From NCBI RefSeq assembly GCF_026914265.1, contig NC_069136.1, positions 12,890,356 to 12,954,355 on the forward strand: a DNA stretch of 64,000 nucleotides, given 5' to 3'. The notes under the pieces are model-generated. The model saw nothing but the letters and a program-made list of their open reading frames with translations, searched no databases and was not told where the DNA came from. The stretch is from Mya arenaria. Lineage: Eukaryota; Mollusca; Bivalvia; Myida; Myidae. Shown here piece by piece: positions 36,310 through 49,500 of this stretch. Position 1 is the first letter of the stretch. Every line of letters starts with the position of its first letter. The translations under genes were made by a program, and so were the position numbers.

Positions 36310-39300
36310 GGTCTTCCTTGACCAATCAGCAGATTCTATGACCTGTTGTTACGACGCTCCTTTGAGAAGGGCCCATGATGGACCTACACTGCGTGTCGAG
36401 CGTCCTCTGATTCTCCCTGAAGTCTTGTTTTCTAACTTAAAAAAGAACTTGATTAATTCAACTAACCATTCAAATATGGTTTGGGATGAAACTGGTTGAT
36501 GAGGTTTCGTTCGTACCAAGAACAATTTACAACATCCTCGCCCGACTCTGTCTTTCTGAAAGATTCAGTTTTCCTTAGATAATAAGTCATAGCACGTTTA
36601 GGATCCAAAAACTTGTTTTGAGTTAACGCTGGCACAAAATGTGTTAAGCAAAATTGTTAGGTCGATATTGTTTAGATAACCCAAAGTCACACCCTGTTTC
36701 TGCACCTTGACAGAACCTTTTAAGGTCCTCAATGGAAATAAGCGTTCTCTGTGACCCTTTTTTGAGTTATCCTTGATGCTGTTGTGCAGGGCATGGACCA
36801 TTCATATTTGCATGTATGTAATATTTTTAGATAACTGTACATGTTGTTTTGATTGTCCATGTTATGCACTCATTGTCGAAATAAATCTATCTATCTATCT
36901 TTCACCTTAAGTTGCAGTGACTGAAGGTCACTATATCGTCGAAATGTTTTGGTAGCCAGTAAAAATATGATTTCCACGTTAAAAACATTTAAAGAGCATC
37001 ATTCAACGGCTTAAATGGTGCTTTCTTCAAACATCTAAAAACGAAAAAAGATCCTATTCAGGTACAAAGCGTTTTACTGGTGGCCACTCACTACATACAG
37101 CTCTTAGATAGGTAAACAAAATCAGCCGTAAGCTAGGGTGGCAAGATAGGGATCAATTTCCCTTTCATCACATTATCCAACGATTTGTCTGAACTTGCTT
37201 TTGTAATCTTTTGGTTGCCTGGTCTCGAGGATTTTGCCAATAACTTTCTAGTCCTTTTAGTAAAACCTTTAAATGAAAAACCTTCGATATCAGCCATGCA
37301 GTCAGATGAAGTGTTTTTGGGTGAGATATCTTTCCCAAGCACAGTGTTTACAGATCCTGACTGCATGGAAGTTTTCGTGGACAAGCTTTCAACATATCCA
37401 TCAGATGTGTTCACCAATGGGTTTTATGCCACTGTGGATCAATTAAGGTAATAGTACATTGAACATGTTGTAAATGACTCAGTACTTTGGGAATTTACTG
37501 TATTGGCGGAAACGCATACACAAACATGTTCTGCCATACAATTGACAGGTCGTCCATTGCAAAAGCTTGGGGATGTGGGATCCATAAACCGACCAGTGGC
37601 GTTTTCTTGTTTTGAAATTTGACAAAGAGCTCCAAACGTGGTTGACTAAAGAGCCTGAATATTTTCCAAGCCATTGCATTATTCAGGGACCACTCTGTTT
37701 GCCCGAGTATTTCCCGGCTCATCGTCTCCGCAAATACATTATTTACCCCCTTGATATGGACTGCTTTTAGCTTGATTTTGCTGTTCAAAGCTATCTGCCA
37801 TCGATCTCAGGTCTAATTGCACAACTGTACAGAATATGCCCCATCCGGGTGGTTTATGTATTGACATACAGTAGTGTTGTCTGACCAAATTAGATATTGA
37901 CCTTTTAGATGTGATAGGGCTTGCTGTATACTCAAAATCACAGACATCATTTCCAGGCAATTGATGTGCATTAACTTCTAAAGTTTGCTCCACTGACCTT
38001 GACAGATTGTTCATGTGACCACCCAAGCTCCATTTGCCACTGGCATCTGTGGTTATTGTAATGAGATACTGATCTGTCTGTAATAATTTGCCCTTGGCAA
38101 TGTTTTTATCCAGTAACCACCAATAAAAGGATTAACTATTTTTTAAAGATAGATTCATTCTTGAAGAAATATTTTTGTAGTAAATGAAGCGGAATTGATC
38201 AGATAGATTTGGAATCAGAGCCATGCGAAATGCAATCATGTTACTTCAGGTACTGATCTGACCCTTGAGGGGATTGGATACTGCCGACTTAAGATTTGTC
38301 AAGTCTCTCTATTGCCGGATAAACAATTCCGTTTGCTAGGTCGAACATGTCGCCTGTGTAAAATAGTGTCTGAACGGGTAGAAGTTGAGATTTTGACTTA
38401 TTTACTATGAAACCTAGATGGTAATGGAGACTGAGAATCGTTCCTCTGTTTTCTAAACTCATATTCTTTATTTGTTTGCTACTTCGACAAGGTAGCTCGC
38501 AAGACGAATAGTTTGCCTGCTTAGATATGCAACTTAAACTGAAATTATTTTCACAAAAAAATCTGGGCGCTCTCGTTGGGCCAAAACTGGCATACCACTC
38601 ATTGAAACAGGAAGTGGTGACATTGACGGTGTCCCTTGAAAATCCTTATATGAAAATAAGCATCTTTTACATATATCTTTATTGCCAAGTCTCCTTTCAA
38701 AATTGTTTCAGAACCTTTAACAATGTGTCCATTTTTAACTTCTTTTTGAGGAGATACTCGTTGAGGGGTTTCAAATTTATGACCGGTTTCATTTCTCCGT
38801 TCTTGTTATCTTGTTTGATTATTTCCAGTACTCATTTATTTGTGGTTATTTCCCCCTCTGACTGGAAGCAAGACAGCCCTACCCCACCCATGGGTATCTC
38901 CCGATGTTTTGCAACTATATTAACAGAGTCACTTTTCATCTATCTTTCCAGACTTTGCTCAAACCGGTCCTCGGCTTGTGAATGCAGGTCGTCTGGAGTA
39001 GCTTTTGTAGCCACCTTTTGATCTGGACTGAACTGGTTTCTGTTCAGATACTATGATATCACTTGACACTTTTAGGATACGAAAATTGTTCCACCTGTTA
39101 CTTGTGGCAGTGGAAGAAGATTTAGCATTTTGATAGTACAGTAATCAGCAGGTCTCTTGTTTGACTCGGACTGATAACTTGTGAATTTCCTTTTAAAGTC
39201 CTTCTTTTTCACATCAGGTATCAAATCGTCAATCTGCTTTTTTCTCCTTATGAGACTTCAGTAAAGCTTCTAAACCAGCCCAAAACAGACCGTCACCAGT

Positions 39301-39690
39301 CAGAGGCAGATTCTAGTAGCCATGTCCTGGCCTCTGATCTCCAAATAGTATGGTGAAAGCGTCACAAGACCAAGTCGAGCCGCTTGCTGGCCCTTGTAAC
39401 TGGAAACTGGTAATATTTTCAGAGATAGATGACAAGAAGTTTGGTTCTTTTGACCTTTTAACTGTTTCCCAGGAGCTCAATTTGTGATTTGTCCAGACTC
39501 ATCGCTGTCATCATAATTCTGGCTAGGAGATATTTGATCGCAAAAATCAACAGATTGTCCCTATCATGATCCGACCTTGCATCAGAAACTACAGCTTGTC
39601 TCTGTGATAAGACTGATGAATTTATGACATGGGGAAAATATTTCTTAAGATTTGACCTAGTTTTGAGCCTGGAGTTAACCATATTCACAA
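36310..39690 (-). mobile_element. DIRS-like (tyrosine-recombinase) retroelement, broken fossil
   Basis: Recognisable parts run from high to low coordinate: a gag-like remnant (about 39.0-39.7 kb); reverse transcriptase (about 38.2-38.9 kb, with KPVINLKPLNEYLLKK and LGFIVNKSKSQLLPVQ); RNase H and its tail (about 37.5-38.1 kb, with HIKGVNNVFAETMSR and the TEWSL and YAFPPI marks); and a tyrosine recombinase (about 36.5-37.4 kb, with DPKRAMTYYLRKTESF). The part order fits DIRS rather than Gypsy/Copia. The copy is broken in many places and has no recognisable intact ends. It looks old. Confidence 0.75.
36790..36902 (+). mobile_element. LINE 3' end with (CTAT)n tail inside the DIRS-like fossil
   Basis: The stretch ends gtcgaaataaatctatctat with a short CTAT microsatellite, a common molluscan LINE terminus. 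It lies within the recombinase part of the DIRS-like copy, in the opposite orientation, so it inserted later. Confidence 0.4.
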
Positions 39691-39699
39691 ATATTCAAG

Positions 39700-39960
39700 A
39701 CAACCTGTAATCAAGTATTCTAACACAGTTTCACAACAATTTGATAAAAAGCTATTGACCATTTGACATGGAATAAAAATTTGACCTATTGACGTAGTTT
39801 TTGACCTTCGGTGACCCATATTCACCAATGTTCAAGACAACATTTAGACAGGTATTCTTGTCTGACTAGTTTCATAACAATTGGATAAAGACTATTAACT
39901 TTATAACATGGAATTAAAAACTTAAACGTAGAATTGTCAACACGTTTTCGCCATTTTATA
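39700..39960. repeat. diverged tandem pair
   Basis: agtttcacaacaatttgata, aaaagctattgaccatttga and cacccatattcaccaatgtt recur as gtttcataacaattggataa, agactattaactttataaca. Noncoding. Confidence 0.5.
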
Positions 39961-40367
39961 ACCCATAATTTTTCAATAAAAAATCTGGCTAAAATCGTCA
40001 TTTTCACCAGTGACAACTCATTCACATGATAGCAACAGGTTTGTCCCATCAAAGTACTGGTCCACTTCAGGGAGAATTTCTCCATCCTCGGTCATATTAT
40101 TCACCCATAACCAGCAGACATAAACAACAAAGTCTAAACTTAATTATTAACACGTTGGCAATAATAAAAACTAGAATTATGAGTCTAAATTTTACGAACA
40201 AGGCAGAACAAGGCAAACACTGTCGCATGAAAGAGAAAACTAAAGCATGTTGAGTTTATAGGAAGTGACGTATCTTTGTGCGTGTAAAACTGTTCACTTC
40301 CTGTTAAGAAGACTAAAATGGTGATCAAGAAAGAGAAATCCATACTGTAATAACAGGTACATGTATG

Positions 40368-40373
40368 TTTATT
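40368..40373 (-). other. NUFIP1 poly(A) signal
   Basis: TTTATT on the plus strand reads AATAAA on the minus strand, 114 nt past the NUFIP1 stop codon. No nearer hexamer was seen. Confidence 0.5.
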
Positions 40374-40486
40374 TATGCAACAAAATCAACAAAGGGCAAT
40401 AATTCAAAAGACACTGCACCCCGAGTCTTTAGCAATTATCGCTCAGGTGAACCAAAATCAACTTGAACCAGTTCAAGCACTTGGTT

Positions 40487-40585
40487 TTATGAAGTTTTAT
40501 TGTCTTCAAAGAAATTGTGTTTGACAATATAATGAACACACTGCATGATTTTGTTCCTCTCCTGGCGGATTTCCTTGGCAAGCAG
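40487..40585 (-). other. NUFIP1: NUFIP1 terminal coding exon
   Basis: The exon opens after acceptor tatattttcag and encodes 32 residues beginning LLAKEIRQERNKIMQC and ending FFEDNKTS before TAA. The family C-terminus is joined only if the preceding exon ends GAA AAA in phase 0. The longer open frame in another phase here is a shadow. The exon is about 3.3 kb from its neighbour because of a large array in the intron. Confidence 0.85.
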
Positions 40586-43500
40586 CTGAAAATATATACA
40601 CAAAGTTGAGCAAATTTTGGTTGAAATAGTATTAAAACACAGTTGAGCAAAGTTTTGGTTAAAATAGTATTAAAACACAGTTGAGCAAAGTTTTGGTTAA
40701 AATAGTATTAAAACACAGTTGTGCAAAGTTTTGGTTGAAATAGTATTAAAATACAGTTGAGCAAAGTTTTGGTTAAAATAGTATTAAAACACAGTTGAGC
40801 AAAGTTTTGATTGAAAAAGTTTAAAACACAGTTGAGCAAAGTTTTGGTTGAAATAGTATTAAAATACAGTTGAGCAAAGTTTTGGTTAAAATAGTATTAA
40901 AACACAGTTGAGCAAAGTTTCGGTTAAAATAGTATTAATACAGTTGAGCAAAGTTTTGGTTGAAACAGTATTAAAACACAGTTGAGCAGAGTTTTGGTTG
41001 AAATAGTACTAAAACACAGTTGAGCAAAGTTTTGATTAGAACAGTATTAAAACACAGTTGAGCAAAGTTTTGATTAGAACAGTATTAAAACACAGTTGAG
41101 CAGAGTTTTGATTAGAACAGTATTAAAACACAGTTGAGCAAAGTTTTGATTAGAACAGTATTAAAACACAGTTGAGCAGAGTTTTGGTTGAAATAGTACT
41201 AAAACACAGTTGAGCAAAGTTTTGATTAGAACAGTATTAAAACACAGCTGAGCAAAGTTTTGATTAGAACAGTATTAAAACACAGTTGAGCAAAGTTTTG
41301 ATTAGAACAGTATTAAAACACAGTTGAGCAGAGTTTTGGTTGAAATAGTACTAAAACACAGTTGGGCAAAGTTTTGATTAGAACAGTATTAAAACACAGT
41401 TGAGCAAAGTTTTGATTAGAACAGTATTAAAACACAGTTGAGCAGAGTTTTGGTTGAAATAGTACTAAAACACAGTTGAGCAAAGTTTTGATTGAAAAAG
41501 TTTAAAACACAGTTGAGCAAAGTTTTGGTTAAAGCGTTATTAAAACACAGTTGAGCAAATTTTTGGTTGAAATAGTATTAAAACACAGTTGAGCAAAGTT
41601 TTAATTAGAACAGTATTAAAACACAGTTGAGCAGAGTTTTGGTTGAAATAGTACTAAAACACAGTTGAGCAAAGTTTTGATTGAAAAAGTTTAAAACACA
41701 GTTGAGCAAAGTTTTGGTTGAAGCGTTATTAATACATAGTTGAGCAAAGTTTTGGTTGAAATAGTTATAAAACACAGTTGAGCAGAGTTTTGGTTGAAAT
41801 AGTATTAAAACACAGTTGAGCAGAGTTTTGGTTGAAATAGTACTAAAACACAGTTGAGCAAAGTTTTGATTAGAACAGTATTAAAACACAGCTGAGCAAA
41901 GTTTTGATTAGAACAGTATTAAAACACAGTTGAGCAGAGTTTTGGTTGAAATAGTACTAAAACACAGTTGAGCAAAGTTTTGATTGAAAAAGTTTAAAAC
42001 ACAGTTGAGCAAAGTTTTGGTTGAAGCGTTATTAAAACACAGTTGAGCAAAGTTTTGGTTGAAATAGTTATAAAACACAGTTGAGCAAAGTTTTGGTTGA
42101 AATAGTACTAAAACACAGTTGAGCAGAGTTTTGGTTGAAATAGTACTAAAACACAGTTGAGCAAAGTTTTGATTGAAAAAGTTTAAAACACAGTTGAGCA
42201 AAGTTTTGGTTAAAGCGTTATTAAAACACAGTTGAGCAAAGTTTTGGTTGAAGCAGTATTAAAACACAGTTGAGCAGAGTTTTGGTTGAAGCATTATTAA
42301 AACACAGTTGAGCAAAGTTTTGGTTAAAGCGTTATTAAAACGCAGTTGAGCAAAGTTTTGGTTGAGGCGTTATTAAAACGCAGTTGAGCAAAGTTTTGGT
42401 TGAAGCATTATTAATACACAGTTGAGCAAAGTTTTGGTTGAAGCGTTATTAAAACGCAGTTGAGCAAAGTTTTGGTTGAAGCGTTATTAATACACAGTTG
42501 AGCAAAGTTTTGGTTGAAGCGTAATTAATACACAGTTGAGTAAAGTTTTGGTTGAAGCATTATTAATACACAGTTGAGCAAAGTTTTGGTTGAAGCATTA
42601 TTAATACACAGTTGAGCAAAGTTTTGGTTGAAGCGTTACTAAAACGCAGTTGAGCAAAGTTTTGGTTGAAGCGTTATTAATACACAGTTGAGCAAAGTTT
42701 TGGTTGAAGCGTTATTAATACACAGTTGAGCAAAGTTTTGGTTGAAGCGTTATTAAAACGCAGTTGAGCAAAGTTTTGGTTGAAGCATTATTAATACACA
42801 GTTGAGCAAAGTTTTGGTTGAAGCATTATTAATACACAGTTGAGCAAAGTTTTGGTTGAAGCGTTATTAAAACGCAGTTGAGCAAAGTTTTGGTTGAAGC
42901 GTTATTAATACACAGTTGAGCAAAGTTTTGGTTGAAGCGTTATTAATACACAGTTGAGCAAAGTTTTGGTTGAAGCGTTATTAAAACGCAGTTGAGCAAA
43001 GTTTTGGTTGAAGCATTATTAATACACAGTTGAGCAAAGTTTTGGTTGAAGCGTTATTAATACACAGTTGAGCAAAGTTTTGGTTGAAGCGTTATTAATA
43101 CACAGTTGAGCAAAGTTTTGGTTAAAACAGTATTAAAACACAGTTGAGGAACTTTTGTTGAAAACTGTTCGGTACAATTCCGTTTAATTTTTTTTAAATA
43201 CTAACAATGAAAATCTATTATCAATTATTAGAAAATCTATTATAAATTATCATTATGGAGGTTCCCTAAATAAAAAATGTTGTTTTTGTTTTACATTAAT
43301 TTTACATGTACATGCAGTTATACAAAGTACTTTTATAGGGCCCCGTCATGCCTGTCTGTTTTGCTACATTTTTGTGTGAATTGAACTTAAAACAACATTG
43401 AAAATGAACACTTAGTTGAGGAAATAATTTTTTTTATGTACTTTTATTTCTGATGTTTAAACAGATTTAAGATAATTAAAGTTACGACTAAAATCTTTTC

Positions 43501-46500
43501 TTAAGAGCTCCCAGTGGCGAAGATATTTTAAGTGTTTTTCTTTAATCATGGCAAGGGCTAGTTTTCAAGGTTCATTTTTTTTTTGCAAAACCAAAAGCTG
43601 CTGATGCCAAGGCTACAATACAGTCGAAACCCGCCAGCTCAAACTCGCTTGGCTCAATTTCCACATTGGCTTGAACTGGATGTAAAGGACTGATTTCTTT
43701 ATACTGAATGTAAGCATGACCCGCTTGGCTCAACCTACCCGAGTCTGTATGTATTTTTGCCGTACCCAGGGAGTTCAAGCCAACGGAACTTACATGTAAC
43801 TGTATATGACAATATAATTTTCTGTGATAAGTAGACAAGGTATAAAAAGACTTCAATATAATTTTACACTTACTTTTTCAAGGAGGGACTTGTCCACTTT
43901 GGAAGGAAAGTGGTTATTGTGGTTTTTCCGGGGCCCCCTGTTTCTCTGTCTCTGCTGTTGTCTCCCTTGGGTTGTCCAGACTTAGCGGACGGGGACGTCT
44001 TTTCTTCTTCATCCTCATCTTTAGTTGCATTTGTTTTCAGTGGATCAACTGTCTGTTTAGCAGCATCTGTTAAACAATATTGTTCATTTCAATGAAATCC
44101 TATACAAAAGACATACAAATAATCAAATTATTCACAATGTATCCCATCACGGCAACCTTGTGGCATCTTGAAATGGACACTATAAATACCAACAGATTTG
44201 TACCTTAGAAACAAACTTAAACAAAGTTATAGCTGTCTTCGTATGACAGATAATATAAATAGGTTTAAACTACACATGAAGCATGAAATACAGACTGAAA
44301 GTGTACTAGACCTAAAAACAGGATTAAACGTTCAGACATGTGAACCTCTGGCAGTGCCAGAGAGAGTTGGGTCTACAGATAGGTAGATTTTACAGAACGT
44401 GCAGATTACACATTTTTTTGCTTTTTATGTCTTTTACTTGTCTAGTGTACCTTTACTGGTAACTTCCTCTGGCTCTGACTCAGAACTGATAGAGTATGTG
44501 GTTATCAGACTGCCGAGGGCACCTGCTGCAACCAGTTCCTGTTTGGAGGAACTTCCTTTCTGAGTGCCATCACTGGGACTGGAACTGTCGGAACTAGAGT
44601 CACTGCTGGAATCTGCAAAAAAAATCAATGTTATAGTAAGGAATACCAGTAAATAAAAAAAAAAAATTGTGTTGTAAATCGGTCATTTGCCTCTTTAAAA
44701 AAATATTAGCAATATTTTGGGGCCTTTTTATCCAAGGAATTTGTGCCCACATAGCTATTAATTAAGAAAAAAACATTTATAAAGATTAATATTTTTCAGA
44801 TTGTACACAAATACGTAGTTTTGTATTGATCATAAAAGTAAAATGAGCTAAACTTAATAATGCATTAAAGTTGCATCAATCAATATTATACACTTTTAAG
44901 TTGATAACTGATTCTTGTTTACAAAAATGATACTGCTAACAGAATAAAGGAATAACTTTATAGAAAATGACAGTTATTTGAAAAAACAAAAGTGTATCAG
45001 TATGTGATTTTCACATACTCCTTAAAGTGTGTCATTTTTATTTCACCTTAATAACTTACTTAATTGCTATAGATAATCTAATGGAAGAACAGGAGCACTT
45101 GGCACTGACAGCAAAATATTTTTCTTCTTAGATGACCATTGGGCATGCAAAAGTATCTCATCCCCCCCCCCCAAGTAACGGCACACATTTACATTGTCCT
45201 TTTCAACATGTGTACCAAGTTTCATGCCAATATCTTCAAAAGTTTAAGAGATATGGCCTCCATGATGACAAAGATGAAAATAGTGACCTCCCAGATTATG
45301 ACATATCCCAACCATATACTAAACAGGCTGCCTAATTCTGTACAATGCTTTTTATTCGCAAGGCCATTTTTTCATGATTTTTGTGTTTGACTATTTAAAC
45401 TTAAGTACAATTGTATTTGCAACACCAGTATGACCTTATTGGTGGCAATGGCTGAGTGCATATAAATTACATCAATCTCTTCCTTATATATGGAATACTT
45501 TTCAAGAATTATATAGCCATTTTCTTTTCTTGTAAATGAAACGGTAAAAATATTTGATAAATAAAGCCCTCACATATTTCTTTCCTGACCTACAGTATTC
45601 TAAAGTTCAAGCGCTTACCCGAGTCTGAGTCTGGAGAAACAAAGAACTTTGCCAGCGAGTCCATCTTTTCCTGAATTGTCAAATTCTCACTCTCTCCCTC
45701 CTTCAATTTCTTTTCCCCACCCTCCTCATCATTGCCTCCTTCCATTTTCCTCTTCCTGTCTGCATTATCTCCCTTTACTCCAGTTTGTATATCACAGTTG
45801 TCCCCCTTGCCATCCTCCATTAAAGAGTCCCCTTCCATGTTGTCTTGGAAACGACCTCTCCCACGACCCCGGCCACGACCACCACCCCTGCCACGACCTC
45901 TTGAGTTGTTCCTGCCTCTCATTTTACTGCAATTAATCAAAAGTTATGGGCTTTTCAAGTATATATTCTGATAGATTTAAACTTTTATTATCAACTAGTA
46001 ATCAAAATTAACACAGCCCCGCACACCCTAACCTATCAGGGCCTGTAAGAAAAGTCTGCGTTTTGTCACAATATAAAAATAAGCCTTTTTTATTTAATCT
46101 TAACACTTAGATAAAGCTTGTTTTTTCTTTACATTGTTACTGACTCCACTCATTTTCGCTGATGAAATTAACATGACATCAAACCATTTTGATATAAATT
46201 GTCCTTACTTTTAAACCAATAAAGAGATTTACCAGTCAAATGATGACTCTGCGGCAGTTTTCAATATCATTCTTATCCTTGGGCCGTATTCAATAAGCAT
46301 CTAAGAACAAACCTGGACAAACCAATGCAAATGGACTGTGATTCAATATATTCTTTATATAATCAAAGTACCATAGATCATTATTGACGGTGGTATATAT
46401 TAAGTTTGGTTTAGGTCACATCAATTACGTACATGTACTCCACTTTCAGTACTTAGTGTTAAGGTAAACGTATCATTCCACTGAGGATAGTATAACAAAC

Positions 46501-49500
46501 ATTTGATATAACCAAAATACGAAACGTGTCTAACTAAACCAAACACATTCGAAAAAAAGTTCAACATAACCAGAACATCAAGATAACAGAGATCGACAAA
46601 GGGAGTTTTGATTGTATTTATTCATACCCAAAGTATTTTTCCTCTATCACCTCCCCTCTTGCAATCCTATCAGCCAGTTCAGCCTTCTTCTTCTCAATGT
46701 TCGCTGCTGTTGGAAAGTTCCTGTCGAAAAAATAGAATAAATATTTTAAAAGATATTGAAGACAAGAAAAGCAAGCATAAACAAACAAAAAAGTAACCAA
46801 TGAGGCTACAGTGACACATATTCATGTACCATCTCTATTCTCTGCACAGATTATCAAACCAGTTTTATGTTATTTCCTAAAAGCATTGTGGGTTTTTTAA
46901 ATTTCACAAACTGTGATTATAAATTTTTGTAAAAACATTGGAAGAATATGTTTACATGTGATTAAATAAAAAATAACTATGGTAAGCAAGTGTACTGCTT
47001 GCTTACTTTTTTCTCTCTTCTCGCCACTTTGCTATGTCTTCCTGCGATGCGAGGGACCAGATCTTCTTTGCCATACCGGAGTTATGTTGCTAAAAATCAT
47101 AATGGTCATAGAGTTTATGAGTGTATGTAACAAGAAATTGGCAAAAAATAACAAGAACATACTTTGTGTAGCGTGGTTATGATTTAAGATTTTCATGTAC
47201 ACAATAATATTCTGTCTCATCACAAAGTCATGTAACTGACAATGGATCCCTATGCAATAAAACATCAAAACATTATCTAAATGAAATAGAGCTCCGCAGA
47301 GCAAACTTGCTGGCTGTTTGTCAGTAAAAAAAGGGCATCACTCAACAATTATGAAAGCAATAGTTATGGGCCTTGCTATACATAGAGAATCTGAAATTAG
47401 TGTTTATTTTGTATCAAATTTATTAAACGTGTTCATTTTAAAACGATAAAAACGAGGCTCTGCCGAGTTTTTATTGTTTTTAAATGACGAGTTTAATAAA
47501 TTTGATACAAAATAAACACGAATTTTAGATTCTATTTATAACATAACTCATTTACCGTCCAAATCTAGGTAAAAGTTTCTTCAATACACTTCTCTTGTCA
47601 TAGTGCGAAGAATTTACATTGTGTATTATTAGGATGCTTCATCCGCAGGAAAGAAAATAGTCCGACATAAAAACATTTTATTAACAATACAAAACATAAA
47701 TCATGTCTCAATTATCAACCGATTTTCAAAGGTTTCACATAAAAACAATAAAAATACATATTTTAATCCATTTAAATCAAGCAAATCAATAATAATAGCA
47801 ATGTCATAACTGTGTGATGTCATAAGTAATCACGCGAGTGTGAACATGTCATTTGGCGGTTGAAGCTTAAAAAGAACATTTAAGTCAGCGTCACAGTCGC
47901 TTTCAATAGTGCGAATTCGCTTTGTAGCTGGTCGATTACAGCATGGATTTATGTCATTTTAATGGATATGCACAAGGACATTACTTCCGTGAATTCGAGC
48001 TACATAAATGCTGTAAAATCCACTAGAAAAAGTGGGATTTCATGTGGAATCAGTGACTGTGACAGTGTGTGAACTTGAGCATTAATGGTGAACAGCCTAG
48101 AATGAGCATTTTGCAAGGTAGTAGACAGGTTTTTTTCACTGTGTTATTACACTAGTGATATATGAAAATTATTGCATGGGGTTGTATCACTCCTGCGCCG
48201 TATGTTATGTTATGCATGTGCATATTGTCTCATATCGCAATATGTGTACAAAGTTTCAATTAAATACTTTGAATGATTTCTGAGTGATGGCCAAGGTAAA
48301 TGTTTTTGCACTATTTGTACTACGCCAACACCAACACCATCAAGACTATGACATAAACTCCTAATGTAACTAGTAAATGTTTAACAATTTCATTTTCTTT
48401 AATTTGGGACAGAATCAGATACATGTACATTAAAAAACTACAAAGTATTTTTTATGGCCAGAGCACAATTTTTCTAAAAATGTTCCAATACATATTAGCA
48501 TGTCATGCTGAAAAAGCATGTGAATCTCTATAAATGGTCTAGCCATTGTTATTCAACATGTGTGCATATAGTCATAGTCAACAACATGTGTACAAAGTTT
48601 CGTGTTAACATCTTGAATGATTTTCAAAGTAAGTTCAAAATCAAAGTTGTGCATGACAAAGACACCATGGCTTAAATGAACCAGAATCGCCCTTAGATCT
48701 GCAGTACATGTCTAACATAATTAGATACAACTATTTCAGTTGTATTTTTCAATCTTTATTTAAAGATATGAGCACATAATCAGCTTTTTCACGTTTACAA
48801 GTCAAACACGATGTTGTTATTTACATTAACAAGTTTTGAACAAACAGCACATTGTAACTTGTAACATGTGGTACTGTGTTTCATGTAAATATTCTTAAAA
48901 AAGAAGTTATTGCAACATTTAAGTTTCTGAATGCTGATGACACACAATATAAAACCAAGGTTTCTGTACTAGTCTTTAAACTGTAGCAAGAGGTTAACTA
49001 TTTTCTTTCAAAAACAAACAAGCGACATCTAAGAGACTTACCAGTTTAATATGTAGTTGAACCAACTTGCCTGCGGCCACATAGCTGCATCCCTCCTTAG
49101 GACACTGTCAACATTTCAACAAACACATATTACAATCCTCATTAATTTTTTATGGAGCCTTCTTGCACAGATCATACAATCATTTTTCAGAAATAACATT
49201 TCTTAGAAGTTATATTATAAAACCCTTACCCTAGTTATCATTGTCGAAAATGATGTATTATCTGCCTCATACTAGTTCATATTGAAAATTCTAGACATGT
49301 TTTGAGGAAATACTATATTTGCCAATTTTGGGACCATCTGGTGTCTAGACCCTTTATTGGTGTTCAACCAGTGTTTCTGAATGAAATCAATACCATTACA
49401 CAATATCATTACCTAAAGAAACAATACCATACATTTACAATGTTATTTGTTAACGGCCTGTTGTCCGGCTAGGAGTGGTTAGGGCATTTGCTTCACAACT

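Noticed and set aside
40429-40650. 73-codon minus-strand frame over the NUFIP1 terminal exon
   Set aside because: The family motif LLAKEIRQERNKIM is in a different phase, directly after a good acceptor. The longer frame reads through intron array sequence.
40597-43150. CRISPR-like periodic repeats
   Set aside because: Units are contiguous with no unique spacers, in a eukaryotic intron. It is a minisatellite. The 97-codon minus-strand frame inside it is a repeat artefact.
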